From contig CM030367.1 in NCBI GenBank assembly GCA_017893485.1, positions 147,301,767 through 147,365,766 of the forward strand: a stretch of DNA of 64,000 bases. Reading direction: 5' to 3'. The notes beneath the pieces are model-generated. The model was given only the letters and a program-made list of their open reading frames with translations, searched no databases and was not told the DNA's origin. The DNA is from Hemerocallis citrina (Eukaryota > Streptophyta > Magnoliopsida > Asparagales > Asphodelaceae). Made by a program: the position numbers and the translations under genes. Shown here piece after piece: positions 34,317 to 47,022 of the stretch (within the stretch, counting starts at the first letter, position 1; every line of letters begins with the position of its first letter).

Positions 34317-37300
34317 TGTAATACCCTAAATTTTTATTAAATGTAAAATTGTAGATTTTACATATTGTGCACGAGCAAATTTGTGTATAAATATTTTTTT
34401 ACTTATGAAATGATTTTATATATAACATGAGAAAATAATTAATTTCTTTCCTTCTCTTTTTTTCTTTTAAGCCCATTTTTAAGAAGCCTAAATGTTTTTT
34501 CTAAATAAAGTCCAGCCTAGTAAATTAATTATTTTATTCTAAAAGTCCATTATTTTTGAAGCCCATGAATTAATTACTCTTTTAAACAACTTGTCATGTA
34601 GACACATTTTTGTAGACAATTAGTTAATTTATAATGTACAATTTTAATTAGGGGAACACTAGTTGGGACACGTGTTTGCACGTGTGTGTGCATTGCACAC
34701 CATTTCTTGGCCGGAAATGCTTAGAAGAGAAGTGGGGGTGTGGGTTAGTGGAGAGGTGGTTTTTAGTTCATGGGTAATTGCTACAACTTCCCATTGTATC
34801 TTAGCCATTGATCTACAACCATCTAATGCAATCCTAGTCCTCAATTTCACCCTAAAACTAGTATAAATACCCCTCCCTTATGTGCAAACAACACTAAGAT
34901 TTTTTAAAGAGAGAAAGAAGTATATAGGAGAGTAAAAGATTGAGAGTAAGTAAAAAGATTGAGAGCATTAGTTATGTGTGTTCTATCTTGGAGGCCGGCC
35001 CATCATCAAGCACAAGAAGGAGGCTTGGGTTGCACCAAGGAGCAAGGAAAAGGAGCATCTTGCAACACAATCTAGGAGGAGAATGCTACTTTCTTGTATT
35101 CTAGGAGACTCTAAGAGCTTTTCATTTCGTTTTCTCCAATATGTGGGTGTTTTTCATGCTTCTAAATGTAGATGTCATGTTAGGAATGATTTGATAAATG
35201 GTTATAGAGAAATCAAGAAATTCTAGTCTCATGTTTGATAAATTAGAGATGGAATGATAATTTAGAGAATGATTGTGAAGATGATTGCTAATTGATAAAT
35301 GTGTGAAATTGAAATGCTAGAATCTATATATCTTATTGTCATGCTTTATATTTATAAATCATGCTATGTGAAGAAAGTTGTGGTTGTGAGACACAAATTG
35401 ATTGAATGCATAATATGGAATTAATTGTTTGAATTGAAACAATTTTATTGTAGAAAGATGAAAACTGTGTTCTAAAATATTATTTTGGGGAAACCTTGAT
35501 TTTAAATAATATGAGAATTATGATCTTATTTTCAATGCCAAAAATATATCCATTGCAACCTGGTGCAATCGACAGTCGACCGGATTCGAGTCGACAGTCG
35601 ACTGTCAAGTAATAGATTTTGGACTTTTGTTACGGAACAGTCGACCGACTATTGTAACAGTCGACTTCCCTAGTTATTTGTTTTGAGTTTTTAAAACTTT
35701 TACAGAATAGTCAACCGATTATGGTATAACAATCGACTGCCCTGATCATTTTATTTTCGAGTTTTTAATCTTTGCGGAACAGTTGACCGATCATAGTGTA
35801 ACAGTCGACTGCCCTGATCATCTTATTTTCGAGATTTTAAATCATCGCTGAACAGCCGACTGGCCATGTTTTAACTGTCAACTGCCCTGAAGTTTCAAAT
35901 AATATCTGTATTTTGTGAAATAATTTCTATGACCTGTGGCCTAGTATAAATGAGAATCTGAGACTGATTTTGCAAGAAGGAACTTATTTTAATTATTAAC
36001 TTAAATTTGTTTTTTTATAAAGAAAATTGAATGGATTGTTTTAAGAAATTTAAAATGAGATTTTGGTAATGAGAAATTCGAAAAGTGTGAATTGTGAAAC
36101 TAAGTAAAATTGTGATCTGTGGAATTAGTATGGATTAAAGTAAAAATTAGGAGAATTATATGGAAATAAGAACTAGTGAATGTGACATGTCAGAAGAATT
36201 GCATTTTAAAAAATTATTTACGCATAATACTTTACTTGAAAAATTGAAATTAGATGACATGATGAGTTATGAAGAGCATTATGAATATGAATACATGAAT
36301 ACTATGAACATGAAATATGAATTATGATTAATCATGAGAAAGGGCTTTATGAGTATGAAAACTCGATGTTGTAATTTTGAGTTAAAATTAAGAACTAGGG
36401 TGTAGCTAAGCCTTATACCGGCAATGAAAAAAATATTGAAACGATATTTGAAATGAAAAGACCAAGATTTGGGTCATGTGAAATGAATGAATAAGACCGG
36501 TATAGTGAGAGTGCTAACCATAAGGGATTGATTTTGTTCATGATTCAATTAAACTAAGGATTAGATACATAGTGAAGATGTGACGAAAGTAAAAGAAAAA
36601 TATTGAGTATGAGGGCCATTGGATTGGCGGCGTGAGAGTATTCACAAGATGTCCCATGATGCGTCATGATAGGATGTGGATACTGCTTCAGAGTACTGTT
36701 CCGGTGGCAACGCTCATGGGGTGTTTGGTGACTGCGGGTGGTGTCATGTCTATGGTAGGAGCTGAATTACCACAGGATGCTTGCATGATGAGTCATGTGT
36801 CAGTGCGTTGGGATTCCCTCCAGGGCGCCTAGACATGAGTTCGTAGGTCATAAAATATCTAGGATACTTACCGTAGTTACAGTAGTAGATTAAGTCATGG
36901 TTAGGGATTGAAACCTCCAAGATGAAGAACGGTTAAGGGTTTGCCCTCGAACCTATATAGTATGGGCTGCATAGACTCTGAACAAGTGCACATTAGTGTC
37001 ATATAAACAGAAATAATTGCATTAAGGACTAAGTGCACATTCACAATACGACATTAATAGGATAGTCCCTTTCGCTTTGTTTGTGAACAAGTTTGTGGTT
37101 TGTTAAGTATTGAGAATTGTTATACTGTTTCCGGCATAGAGGGGATGGTCGTGTATAATATTTCGTCAGTGAATGAACTGACGTACCCACAGTTTTACAT
37201 GCAGGGTAAAGATGCTTGACAAATTGAAGTATATATGTTGCTCAAAGATTGATTTAAATGTTGTTTTATGTAATTACTGTAAAATTGCTTCTGCCGTAAT

Positions 37301-37427
37301 AATGTAAAGGTATAATGTAACTCTGATGTAAGAAATGTTTCAATTTCATTGTAAAATTGTACGAAAGAAGTGTAAAGATCCTGTGGAATTTTGAATTCAG
37401 TTGTATTTTGGAATTCGGGGTGTTACA
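34317..37427 (+). mobile_element. 3' LTR of element C (3111 bp)
   Basis: TGTAATACCCTAAATTTT...GGGGTGTTACA. Nearly collinear with the 5' LTR, with only scattered substitutions and short indels. Confidence 0.92.
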
Positions 37428-37561
37428 CCTCGAGCCCCCTAGCTTTCATAACAAGCAGGGGCCTCGTCGCTTTGCATTGACCCCAAGCCACGCCCTAGCT
37501 ATCACAACAAGCTGGGGGCTCGACGCTCGGCAGTGACCTCGAGCCTCCCACTAGCTTTCAC
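37428..37561. repeat. Tandem array 2 of element B, segment 3
   Basis: About two units between elements C and D. The left edge is the CCTCG duplicate and the right edge the TTCAC duplicate. Confidence 0.9.
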
Positions 37562-38528
37562 TGTTAACTCTTACTTTGGTGTGCACAAAACGGGTCTATA
37601 AATACTAATAATTTTAAATTGAGTTGTTCAGAATTTCAGGATCAAATAATATCCATAAGAGATCCAAGAGAGATTCAAGAATATTCAAAGAAAGAAAGTA
37701 ATAAAGACAGATTGATTAATCAAACAAAAGAAGAAGATATTCAAAAAGAGCAGTTGATTGATAAGTATCCAAGAATGCTATCAAGTCCAGTTGTTATCAT
37801 TCTATAATTGTCAGATTTAATCTGTATAAAATTGATTGGTTATTGATTAGTTTTTGGTAAGAATATAAAGTGGATTCGGTATGAACAGCGCGATACCGAT
37901 CGAACGTATCGCAGTCGACTACAACTCACAGTTACGTAAGAAGCAGTCGACCCTTCATCTCTCTACTTTACGTCAGATTGATGAACGGTCGATTGCACTA
38001 AAATTGCGGTCGACCGTACTTTGCACTGTTCACATTTTTAGAAATGTATCGTTTCTAATTTTGGTCGATACACTTCCAGTCTATTTAATTGGACAAACCC
38101 ACTGTGTATTCTCCACCTATTACTTATAAGAAAAATCTTCTGAACTAATCTTTCAACAATCAATCCGAGTGTGTGTGATAATTTTTGTATTCTTTAGTCA
38201 GGATCATTTAGGATCTTGAGTTTTTCTTTTCTTCCACTTCGGTGAGATTGACAGGACTTGTGTTAGAAGTCCTGTGGGTGTAATAGGTCTCTCCGTCTGA
38301 ATCAGAGAATCACTGTACAAGAATTTGAGTATAGTAGAACACTTGTGGCGGAGAATTACTGCAAGTAGGTGGTGTGGACGTAGACCTTGGGTCGAACCAC
38401 GTTATATCGCTGCGTCACTTGTGTTATCTGTATTTGCTCTTCTTGTCTCTTTTTATTTACTCTGCACTTTATTTTAAATTTTTAATTCCACTCAATCATC
38501 CAATTCACCCCCCCTTGGGTGATTTACA
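37562..38528 (+). mobile_element. 5' LTR of element D (967 bp)
   Basis: Carries TATAAATA at 37597-37604, very close to the LTR start, and a cluster of GTCGAC/GATCGA palindromes (37890-38020). Confidence 0.9.
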
Positions 38529-38529
38529 G

Positions 38530-38546
38530 TGGTATCAGTGTGAGGT
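38530..38546 (+). promoter_or_regulatory. Primer-binding site of element D
   Basis: TGGTATCAGTGTGAGG begins two bases after the LTR. The first nine bases match the initiator-Met site and the tail deviates (GTG for AGC). Confidence 0.75.
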
Positions 38547-38583
38547 GCTTATCAAAAGCTTAAAAGCTTAAGCAAAAGGTCCA

Positions 38584-40425
38584 ATGGCCGAAATCCCTCC
38601 TCCCGAAAACTTGTACTCATCGGAGCCATTCGTCTCCAATGGGACAAGTCTTACACGCTCACCATTTTTTGATGGAAAATGCTATGATGTTTGGAAAGTT
38701 TGTATGTCTCATTTTCTACAGATGCTTGGAGAAGAAGTATGGAATGAGTGTATTAATAAAACAGACATTCCGGTTAGCGACAGAAAGATAGTTTTCACAA
38801 AAGCAGAGCTAGCGCTCAAGACGGAAAATTTCAAAGCTATGACGGCTCTCTAGGCAGGGTTGAATAACGAAGAACTAATGCGATGCGGGCGAAACTGTAA
38901 GACAGCGTACGAGATCTGAAACATGTTGAAGCGGCATGAGAGAACCGCTTCTGAGGTAAAAGCTAAAGTAAATTTATGTTTTTATAAGTTTGATGTGTTT
39001 CGTATGTTGCCAGGAGAAAATGTGGACAGATGCTTGCCCATTTCGATATCATTGCCCACAAACTTGAGAGCTTAGGTAAGGGGTTGGATGATGACCGAAA
39101 GGTCGAAAAACTCATAAGCTGTCTCACTCCCGAGTGGGATGTAAAGGCTGCTGCAATGAGGGAGACCCTTGAAGAAAATGGATTCGACTACTACACATTC
39201 CAAGGAAAGCTGAAGACATACGAGATGGAGATGAAGGAAACCAAAAGATACATAAAAAACATCGGGATTGAACCAAAAATCGAAGAAAAAACCACTGCAC
39301 TGAAAGCAGAAAAATCTCGACCATCAAAGATAGGTTCAAACCGTGAGGAGTAAGACGAAGACATCGCCCTATTGACTAAGCAGTTTCGTAAGTATCTCAA
39401 ACATAAAAAAATATGGCAGGTACCAAGGAGAAAGAGAGAAGGATAAGGATGACGTATGCTATAAGTGCAAGAAGCCTGGACACATCCGTGCAAATTGCCC
39501 TGTCTCACAGGACAGGAATAGGGACTACTACCGCTCAAACCTGGGTCTGAAAAAGAAGCCGTTAAAGGCAACATGGCTTGATTCAGATTCAAGTGAGGAA
39601 GAGCAAGGGTACAACGATGTCGGCTTCATGGTTCTTGGGAATAGAGAGGTGCAATCACCATCCCAAGAAGAGGTAATTGAAGAACCTATTTATGATGAGT
39701 TAGTAGATATGTGCAATGGATTAAAAGACTATGCAAAAAAACTAAGGCAGTATAAACAAATTCCGAATGAAACACATGACTCGTGCATCGCTTGAAATCA
39801 AAAACTAAAAACTAAAAATGCTTTGATCATGGAAAAATTCGAGTCATTTAGAAAAGATCATGATGTATTGCTAGAGGAAAATGAACTTTCAAACAACAAA
39901 TTCAAGAATCCTCAGCAACACAGGATGAACGCTTAAAAGAAATTCATGAGAAATCTGTTTATATTTTTAAACTCACAGATGATTTAAAAGAATGCAAAAA
40001 AAAATTAATATGTAGTGAAAGGCTGTAATGAAGCTCTTGAACAAAATAGGATTCTTGATGCTACACTAGATACTCTTCATTGGAACACAAAAGACGATGA
40101 GATGATTAGGAAAAGACTCTGTAAAAGAGTAAATGAGCTTGAAAAAATTGAAGAAAAATATGAAGCGCCCAGTTACCTTATTACAAAAAATTCAAGATCC
40201 TATCATGATAATCGAGGGTTTGGTTACGAAGAGCCAATACACCATCAAAATTTTAAATCATCATGTCATACACACTTGTACAATCACCAACATAATCACA
40301 AACCATCTCAAAACTATACAAGTGTGCATGACTCAAGACATAGTCATATGACATGTCATTACTGTTGTAGACTAGGACATATTTCTTATAACTGTCCATT
40401 AAAAAAGAATACTAATTTTGTGTGA
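38584..40425 (+). pseudogene. gag of element D (broken)
   Basis: MAEIPPPENLYSSEP, then RSPFFDGKCYDVWKVCM and AHFDIIAHKLESLGKGLDDD form the copia gag (UBN2-type). There are two CCHC knuckles: CYKCKKPGHIRANC (about 39455-39497) and CHYCCRLGHISYNC (about 40351-40392), a pattern common in this lineage. A Lys/Glu-rich region separates them. At least three stops or frameshifts. Confidence 0.85.
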
Positions 40426-40499
40426 ATAAGAAAGGATGTAAATGCAGGTTCAAAAAAAAACTTGGGCACGCAAAATTATACCTACTAATCTTAATGTAG

Positions 40500-41400
40500 G
40501 TACCTCAGCGTATCAAGACTAAAGATCTGTGGTACCTTGATAGTGGATGCTCAAATCATATGACAGGCGATAGTAGATACTTTACATCACTATCAAGAGA
40601 AAAAGGGAATGACATCGCCTTTGGAGATAATAGCACTGGTCAAACCATTGGTAAAGGTAAAATAAACTTTGGTTCCCCATGCTCCATTGAGAATGTTCTA
40701 TTGGTAAGAGGTTTGAAACATAATTTAATTAGTGTCAGCCAATTATGTGATAAAGGTTACACCGTTATTTTTGATAAAAATACATGCACTGTACTAAACA
40801 ACAATAAATCTTGTTTACGTCTCGCTAACCGATGTAACAATGTATATATTATAAATTCTAATGAATTAGCCAGAAAAATATGAGGTGTTTTGTCGCAAGA
40901 AATGAGGATGGTTGGTTTTGGCATCGAAGACTTGGACACACGGCCATGGAAGATCTCAAGAAACTTGTAACCAAGAAGCTTGTGAGGGGGGGATCCCTAA
41001 AATCAAATTTGAGAAAGATAAACCGTATGAGTCGTGCCAATTCGGTAAGCAAACTAAAAGTTTTCACAAACCCAAGAAAATGGTATCAAGTTCTAGATCC
41101 CTTGAACTCTTGCACATGGATCTTTTTGGAAAATCACGAATACGAAGTAATGGAGGTGCATGATATGCCTTTGTAATTGTTGATGATTATAGTAGATTTA
41201 CTTGGGTTGCCGTTTTGCCACAAAAAGATGACACATTGTATGTGTTTCAAAAATCCTGTCGTAGAGTGGAAAATGATAAAAGCCTCACCATTGTTACTTT
41301 TCGTAGTGATCATGGTGGATAATTTCAAAATGAACTCTTCACATCATTTTGTGACAAAAAGAGAATAAAACATGAGTTCGCTTGTCCTCGCACTCCCCAA
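40500..41400 (+). pseudogene. Protease and integrase zinc region of element D
   Basis: The protease motif is WYLDSGCSNHMTGD (Asp codon about 40539). FWHRRLGHTAMEDL at about 40915 is the gag-pre-integrase zinc motif. Integrase Asp residues lie in HMDLFG (about 41115) and FRSDHGG (about 41310). Frames change several times. Confidence 0.85.
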
Positions 41401-42230
41401 CAAAATGGGGTTGTTGAGAGGAAAAATCGATCTCTTCAAGAAATGGCCCGAATCACGCTTAGTGAAAAAGATTTACCTAAATCATTTTGGGCAGAGGCTG
41501 TCAATACAACATGTTATACAATTAACCAAGTAATTATTAGGAAATATCTTGAGAAAACACATTTTGAACTATATTATGGCAAAATTCCCAACTTAAGTTA
41601 CTTTCGCATCTTCGGATGTAAACTGTTTATTTTAAATACTCTTGATAATTTGGAAAATTTTGATTGTAAAAGTAATGAAGGTGTATTCTTAAGATACTCT
41701 CTAAGTAGCAAAACATCTCGTGTATTTAATAAAAGGAGGTGCACAATTCAAGAATCCATTGATGTTATTTTTGATGAAACTAATCCCTACACCAAAGAAA
41801 TACTGCATGTTGTTGATGATGATGAGACAAGTGTTTGGGTTGAAAAGAAACAGGTTCACATTGAAGAAGACCCAAATATGAATGCTTAAAATCAAAATTC
41901 TCTTCAAGATGAAGATGCATCCAAATCGCAAATAGAAGAGATGTCTGCACAACAAATTGATGTCATGGAAGATGAACATGTACAATATCAACTATCCACA
42001 AATGAAAGACGCCCCACATGGAAAATCATGTCTAGCCATCCACCAACTCTTATACAAAACGATATGTCAAAAGGGGTAACTACTCATACACAATCTCAAA
42101 ATTTCATGTGTTTTTCTGCCTTCGTCTCTATATTTGAACCTAACAATATTAAGGAGGTCTTGCAAGATAATGACTGGATCATTGCAATGCAAGAAGAATT
42201 TAATCAATTTGAAAGGAATCAAGTATGAAG
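41401..42230 (+). pseudogene. Integrase C-terminal half of element D
   Basis: QQNGVVERKNR holds the third acidic residue (Glu). PKSFWAEAVNTTCY and YFRIFGCKLFILN follow. TAA at about 41887 and TGA at about 42226 stand for expected Gln and Trp. Confidence 0.85.
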
Positions 42231-42920
42231 ACTTGTTTCTAGACCGCACAATAGAACCATACTTGGAACTAAGTGGGTGTTTAGGAAAAAGTTAGATGAA
42301 TCCGGCACAATCACTAGAAATAAGGCCCATTTTGTTGCACAAGGTTATAACCAATAAGAAGGTGTAGATTTTGATAAAACTTTTGCACCTGTTGCACGGC
42401 TTGAAGTCATTCGTATTTTACTTGCCTTTGCTGCTTATATGGATTTTACTCTCTTTCAAATGGATGTCAAAAGTGCATTTTTAAATGGTTTTATTTCGGA
42501 AGAAGTCTATGTTGCACAACCACCAGGATTCACTGATCCCACACACCCAAATCATGTATTTCGTCTTGATAAAGCCTTGTATGGTTTGAAGCAAGCTCCT
42601 CGTGCTTGGTATGAACGACTGAGTTCGTTTCTACTTCACATAGGCTTCTCTAAAGGAAAAGTAGACACTACACTATTTATAAAATATGTCTTTATAGATA
42701 TTTTAATCGTTCAAATTTATGTTGATGATATTATATTTGGATCCACTAATGAAAATTTTTACAAGGAATTCTCAAAAGAAATGCAAGATGAGTTTGAAAT
42801 GAGTATGATGGGTGAACTAACTTATTTTCTTAGGCTTCAAACAGAACAAAGAAATGATGGAATCTTTATAAATCAATCCAAATATGCAAAAGAACTAGTC
42901 AAAAAGTTCAGACTTTAAAA
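42231..42920 (+). pseudogene. Reverse transcriptase of element D
   Basis: TKWVF-type start, [50 protein letters not shown] and the catalytic [12 protein letters not shown] at about 42716-42750. [14 protein letters not shown] is typical of Sireviruses. Stops at about 42355 and 42916. Confidence 0.9.
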
Positions 42921-42942
42921 TGCAAATGCTTACAAAACACCT

Positions 42943-43664
42943 ATGGCCATTACTACGAAGCTTTCCAAAGATGAATCTGGTAACAATGTTGATATTTCAA
43001 CTTATCGAGATATGATTGGTAGTTTACTTTATATTACTGCATCTCGTCCAGATATTATGTTTAGTGTTTGTCTATGTGCACGCTTTCAATCGTATCCCAA
43101 AGAATCGCATTTGGTTTCCATTAAGCGTATCATTCGATATCTCAAAGGCACACCAAATACTAAACTTTGGTACCCGAAAAATAGAAACTTTTTCCTTATA
43201 GGATTCTCTGATGCAGATTATGCCGGTAGCTTAACAGACAGAAAAAGTACTAGCAGCACATGTCACTTTTTGGGAAACTGTCTTGTCTCATGGGCATCCA
43301 AGAAGCAAAACTTTGTAACTCTCTCAACTGCCGAAGCTGAATACATCGCCGCAGGATCCTGCTGTACGCAGGTATTATGGATGAAATACACTTTAGAGGA
43401 CTACAAGGTATTCTTTGATCACATTCTAATTAAATGCGATAACACTAGCACTATTCATATGACAAAGAATTCTAATTAACACAGTCACACAAAATACATT
43501 AATATTCGGTATCACTTTATTAAAGACCATTTTCAAAAAGGGGATATTATTCTTGAATATGTGTCCACTGATTCGCAACTTGCTGATATTTTTACCAAAA
43601 CTTTAGATGAAAAACAATTTTATTTTTTGAAAGGAGAACTGAATGTTATTGATATTTCAGCTTG
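42943..43664 (+). pseudogene. RNase H of element D
   Basis: YRDMIGSLLYITASRPDIMF, GFSDADYAGSLTDRKSTS (Asp), TLSTAEAEYIAAGSCCTQVL (Glu), IKCDNTSTIHMTKN (Asp) and ADIFTKTLDEKQF (Asp). All four catalytic acids are visible. TAA at about 43477 replaces an expected Gln. Confidence 0.9.
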
Positions 43665-44516
43665 AAAATGCGTTTTGGTCGACTGGATGGGTGACTGTAC
43701 GCCTGTGGGGGTGTACGGTCGACTGGGCGGTCGACCGGCACACTCTCGGTCTTCATTTTGTTTTATACTCTGTTTTCAGAATGTTGGCTTTTAGTATTTG
43801 CAGTCGACCGTGCGGTCGACCGCCTCACCCTCTGACTTATGTTTTGTCTTTATAAGATGTGCGGCCGACCATACAGTCGACCAGTTTGCTCTCAAGATTA
43901 ATTTTGACTTGTATGCTTAATTGGTGTTGCAGTCGACCGTGCGGTCGATCGGTTCTTTTTCTGGTTGCACGTTGTGATTTTTAAGAAATACCTACTCATT
44001 TTTTCTATACTATCAGTTTCTTGAAATTCATTCTTCACTTCTTACCATGAAGAGCTCTCCCTGTATATCGAAGAGTCGCTATCAACGGTATCATGTAAGT
44101 AGATTTTCCTCCGCTTTTAGAAAAATTATTATATTTTCAAACTTCATCACTCTTGTTTTGCTTAATGAAAGTTCTTTTCATTTACAAATAGTTTTGGGGA
44201 AGTATGTTATATTTCCCATGTTTCATTTTATTTAATTTATACTTGTCTTTTGCCCCCAATTGGTGTGTTCCAAAAAGGGGGAGAGTATTTATGAATCTTA
44301 TGAATGTTTTTTAACACTAAAAGTAAATATTTTTTATCTTCTATGTAGCATTGAATTAAAGGGGAGTATTTACAAATATCTCTTAAAATCTCTTTACCTA
44401 TGAAAATCTGTATTACAGGAAGTACTAAATTCAGGGAGAGTATTTATATGCCAAATTTTTTAATTTTTACTTTCAATATTCAAAGGAATGTTTTGTTCAC
44501 ACTAAAAGGGAGAGAT
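43665..44516 (+). repeat. 3' non-coding region of element D: GTCGAC palindromes and repeated polypurine motifs
   Basis: Five doublets of CAGTCGACCG / CGGTCGACCG type lie between 43675 and 43955. Then AAGGGGGAGAGTATTTATGA (about 44277), AAAGGGGAGTATTTAC (about 44361), CAGGGAGAGTATTTAT (about 44433) and the terminal AAAAGGGAGAGAT at 44504-44516. No envelope-like ORF. Confidence 0.75.
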
Positions 44517-45510
44517 TGTTGACTTTTACTTTGGTGTGCACAAAACATGTCTATAAATACTAATAAGTTTAAATTGAGTTGTTCAGATTTTCAGAATCAA
44601 ATAATATCCATGAGAGATCCAAGAGAGATTCAAGAATATTCAAAGAAGGAAAGTAATAAAGAAAGATTAAGAAATCAAGCAAAAATTGAAGATATTCAAA
44701 AAGAGCAGTTGATTGATTAGTGTCCAAGAAAGCTATCAAGACAAGTTGTTATCATTCTATATTTGTGAAATTTAATCTGTATAACATTGATTGGTGATTG
44801 ATTAGTTTTTTGGTAAGAATATAAAGTAGATTCGGTATGAACAGCGCGATACCGGTCACCGCACCTTATGACGATCGAACGTATCGCAGTCGACTGCAAA
44901 TCACATGCAGTTACGTAAGAAGCAGTCGACCCTTCATCTCTCTACTTTACGTCAGATTGATGAACGATCGATTGCACTGAAATTGCGATCGATCGTACTT
45001 TGCACTGTTCACATTTTTTAGAAATGTATCGTTTCTAATTTTGATCGATACACTTCCAGTCTATTTAATTGGACGAACCCACTGTGTATTCTCCATCTAT
45101 TACTTATAAGAAAAATCTTCTGAACTAATCTTTCAACAATCAATCCGAGTGTGTGTGATAATTTTTGTATTCTTCAGTCAGGATCATTTAGGATCTTGGG
45201 TTTCTCTTTTCTTCCACTTCGGTGAGATTGACGGGACTTGTGTTAGAAGTCCTGTGGGTGTAATAGGTCTCTCCACCTGAATTCGAGAATCACTGTATAA
45301 GGGTTTGAGTATAGTGGAACATTTGTGATGGAGAATTGCTGCAAGTAGGTGGTGTGGACGTAGACCTTAGGTCAAACCACGTTATATCGCTGCGTCACTT
45401 GTGTTATCTATGTTTGCTCTTCTTGTCTCTTTTTATTTACTCTGTACTTTATTTTAAATTTTAAATTCCGCACAATCACCCAATTCAAACCCCCCCCAGG
45501 GTGATTTACA
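44517..45510 (+). mobile_element. 3' LTR of element D (994 bp)
   Basis: TGTTGACTTTTACTTTGG...GGGTGATTTACA. It has a small insertion (near 44855-44870) and scattered substitutions relative to the 5' LTR. Confidence 0.9.
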
Positions 45511-46235
45511 TTCACAACAGGCAGGGGGCTTGACGCTCGGCAGTGTCCTCGATCCTCCCCTAGCTTTCATACAAGCAGTGGGATCAATGCTCGGCAGTGA
45601 CCTCAAGCCTCCCCCTAGATTTCACAATAAGTAGAGGGGCTCGACGCTCGGTAGTGACCTCGGACCTCCCCCTAGATTTCACAACAAGCAGGGAGCTCGA
45701 CGCTCGGCATTGACCTCGAGCCACCCTTAGCTTTCATACAAGCAGGTGGGCTCGACACTCGGCAGTGATCTCGAGCCTCCCCCTAGCTTTCACACAAGTA
45801 GGGGGCTCGACGCTTGGTAGTGACCTCGAGCCTCCCCCTAGCTTTCACATAAGGGGGAGGGCTCCACGCTCGGCATTGACCTCGAGCCTCCCCCTAGATT
45901 TCACACAAGCAGGGGGACTCGACACTCGGCAGTGACCTCGAGCCTCCCCCTAGCTTTCACAACTAGCAGGGAGCTCGATGCTCGGCATTGACCTCGAGCC
46001 ACCCCTAGCTTTCTCACAAGATAGGGGCTCGACGCTCGGCAGTGACCTCGAGCCTCCTCCTAGCTTTCACAAAAGGCAGGGGGGCTCGATGCTCGGCATT
46101 GACCCCTAACCACGCCCTAGCTTTCATAATAAGCACGGGAGCTCGACGCTCGGCAGTGACCTCGAGCCTCCCCTAGCTTCCTCACAAGTAGGGGGCTCGA
46201 TGCTCGGCACTGGCTCGACGCTCGGCACACAAGCA
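45511..46235. repeat. Tandem array 2 of element B, segment 4
   Basis: About thirteen units of 55-60 bp. The left edge is the TTCAC duplicate of D. Confidence 0.9.
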
Positions 46236-46516
46236 TGGAGGCTCGACCGCCGATGATCGACCCTCGAACAACCGTCATGGGCTCCGAGCTAATCCCTGGC
46301 TCTACCACCGGCCAGGGCTCGACGCTCGGCTCCCGACCCTTGGTTCTCGCCCCTCGGCGCCCCTTTTTCTTTAGGGGATCTCCTTCGTCCTACCCCACTT
46401 ACCGCTCCAAGAAACTGCAAATCGTATTAGCCAAACCCATCGCTCCACTCTTTCTACAGAGACAAACTACTCATCCACGGCTACCTTACACAGCCCTTTA
46501 GGAGTGGGGGGGTCCC
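46236..46516 (+). other. Array-to-LTR spacer and polypurine tract of element B
   Basis: Matches the spacer of A (5223-5419). It ends TTAGGAGTGGGGGGGTCC just before the 3' LTR. Confidence 0.75.
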
Positions 46517-47022
46517 GATAAGGTGTAGATCACGTAGCCCCATCAGGGCCATCAGATCCCCTCAAATTCCGCTCCTCCATGATCATCAGGTCAACTGAAG
46601 CCCAACGGGTTTCTACCAACTCAGTCCCACAGGCAAATGGGTCCGACCCGGTTACCCCTGCCTATAAATAACCCCCCCCCCCCCCCCCCCCCCCCCCCTG
46701 CCCAAGGTAATAAATTCTTTCACACCTGAACCCTAGCTACTGTTGTTTTCTCAATGACTGACTAAATCGTCGGAGGGCCCGTCGCCGGGACTTCTCCTGG
46801 TATTTCTAGGCAGTGTGCAGGTACAAAAGACCGAGCCGAACCTCAAAGATCCGAGCCGAGCTACTAGATCCGATCCGAACACCCGGCCACTACCTCTCTC
46901 CTGCTACTCCCGAGCCCGTCCTATGGTCTAGGATCGGATCAACTCCAGTACCACATCTTCCGCTACACAAATTACAAGAACTCACACCTGTTGCCTCCAC
47001 ACCCCCAAAACAAACAACATCA
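46517..47022 (+). mobile_element. 3' LTR of element B (506 bp)
   Basis: Begins CGATAAGGTG (the first T of TGAT is now C) and ends CAACATCA. TATAAATA near 46663 is followed by a run of 27 C (46672-46698). The TSD copy ACTGG follows. Confidence 0.9.

Larger units (their letters stand above)
26017..37427 (+). mobile_element. Element C: complete Tekay-type chromovirus (Ty3/gypsy, 11.4 kb)
   Basis: LTRs of 3110 and 3111 bp bound an iMet primer site, an extra upstream ORF, gag, protease, RT, RNase H, integrase and a C-terminal chromodomain. The TSD is CCTCA / CCTCG, derived from the host array. Very long LTRs starting TGTAATACCC and ending GGGTGTTACA plus a chromodomain fit the Tekay (Del) clade. 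The two LTRs are close in sequence, so it is younger than B. Coding is broken by a handful of stops and frameshifts. Confidence 0.92.
37562..45510 (+). mobile_element. Element D: complete Sirevirus-like Ty1/copia element (7.9 kb)
   Basis: LTRs of 967 and 994 bp (TGTTRACTYTTACTTTGG...GGGTGATTTACA) flank gag with zinc knuckles, protease, integrase, RT and RNase H in copia order. The TSD TTCAC is perfect. The LTR length of about 1 kb, the RT/RNase H sequence, reiterated polypurine motifs and clustered palindromes all fit the Sirevirus (SIRE/Maximus) lineage. No envelope-like ORF is seen after pol. Many stops and frameshifts. Confidence 0.9.

Noticed and set aside
44047..44235. Envelope-like ORF after pol in element D
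   Set aside because: Only 62 codons, no membrane or coiled-coil layout that convinces, and the region is dominated by palindromes and polypurine motifs.
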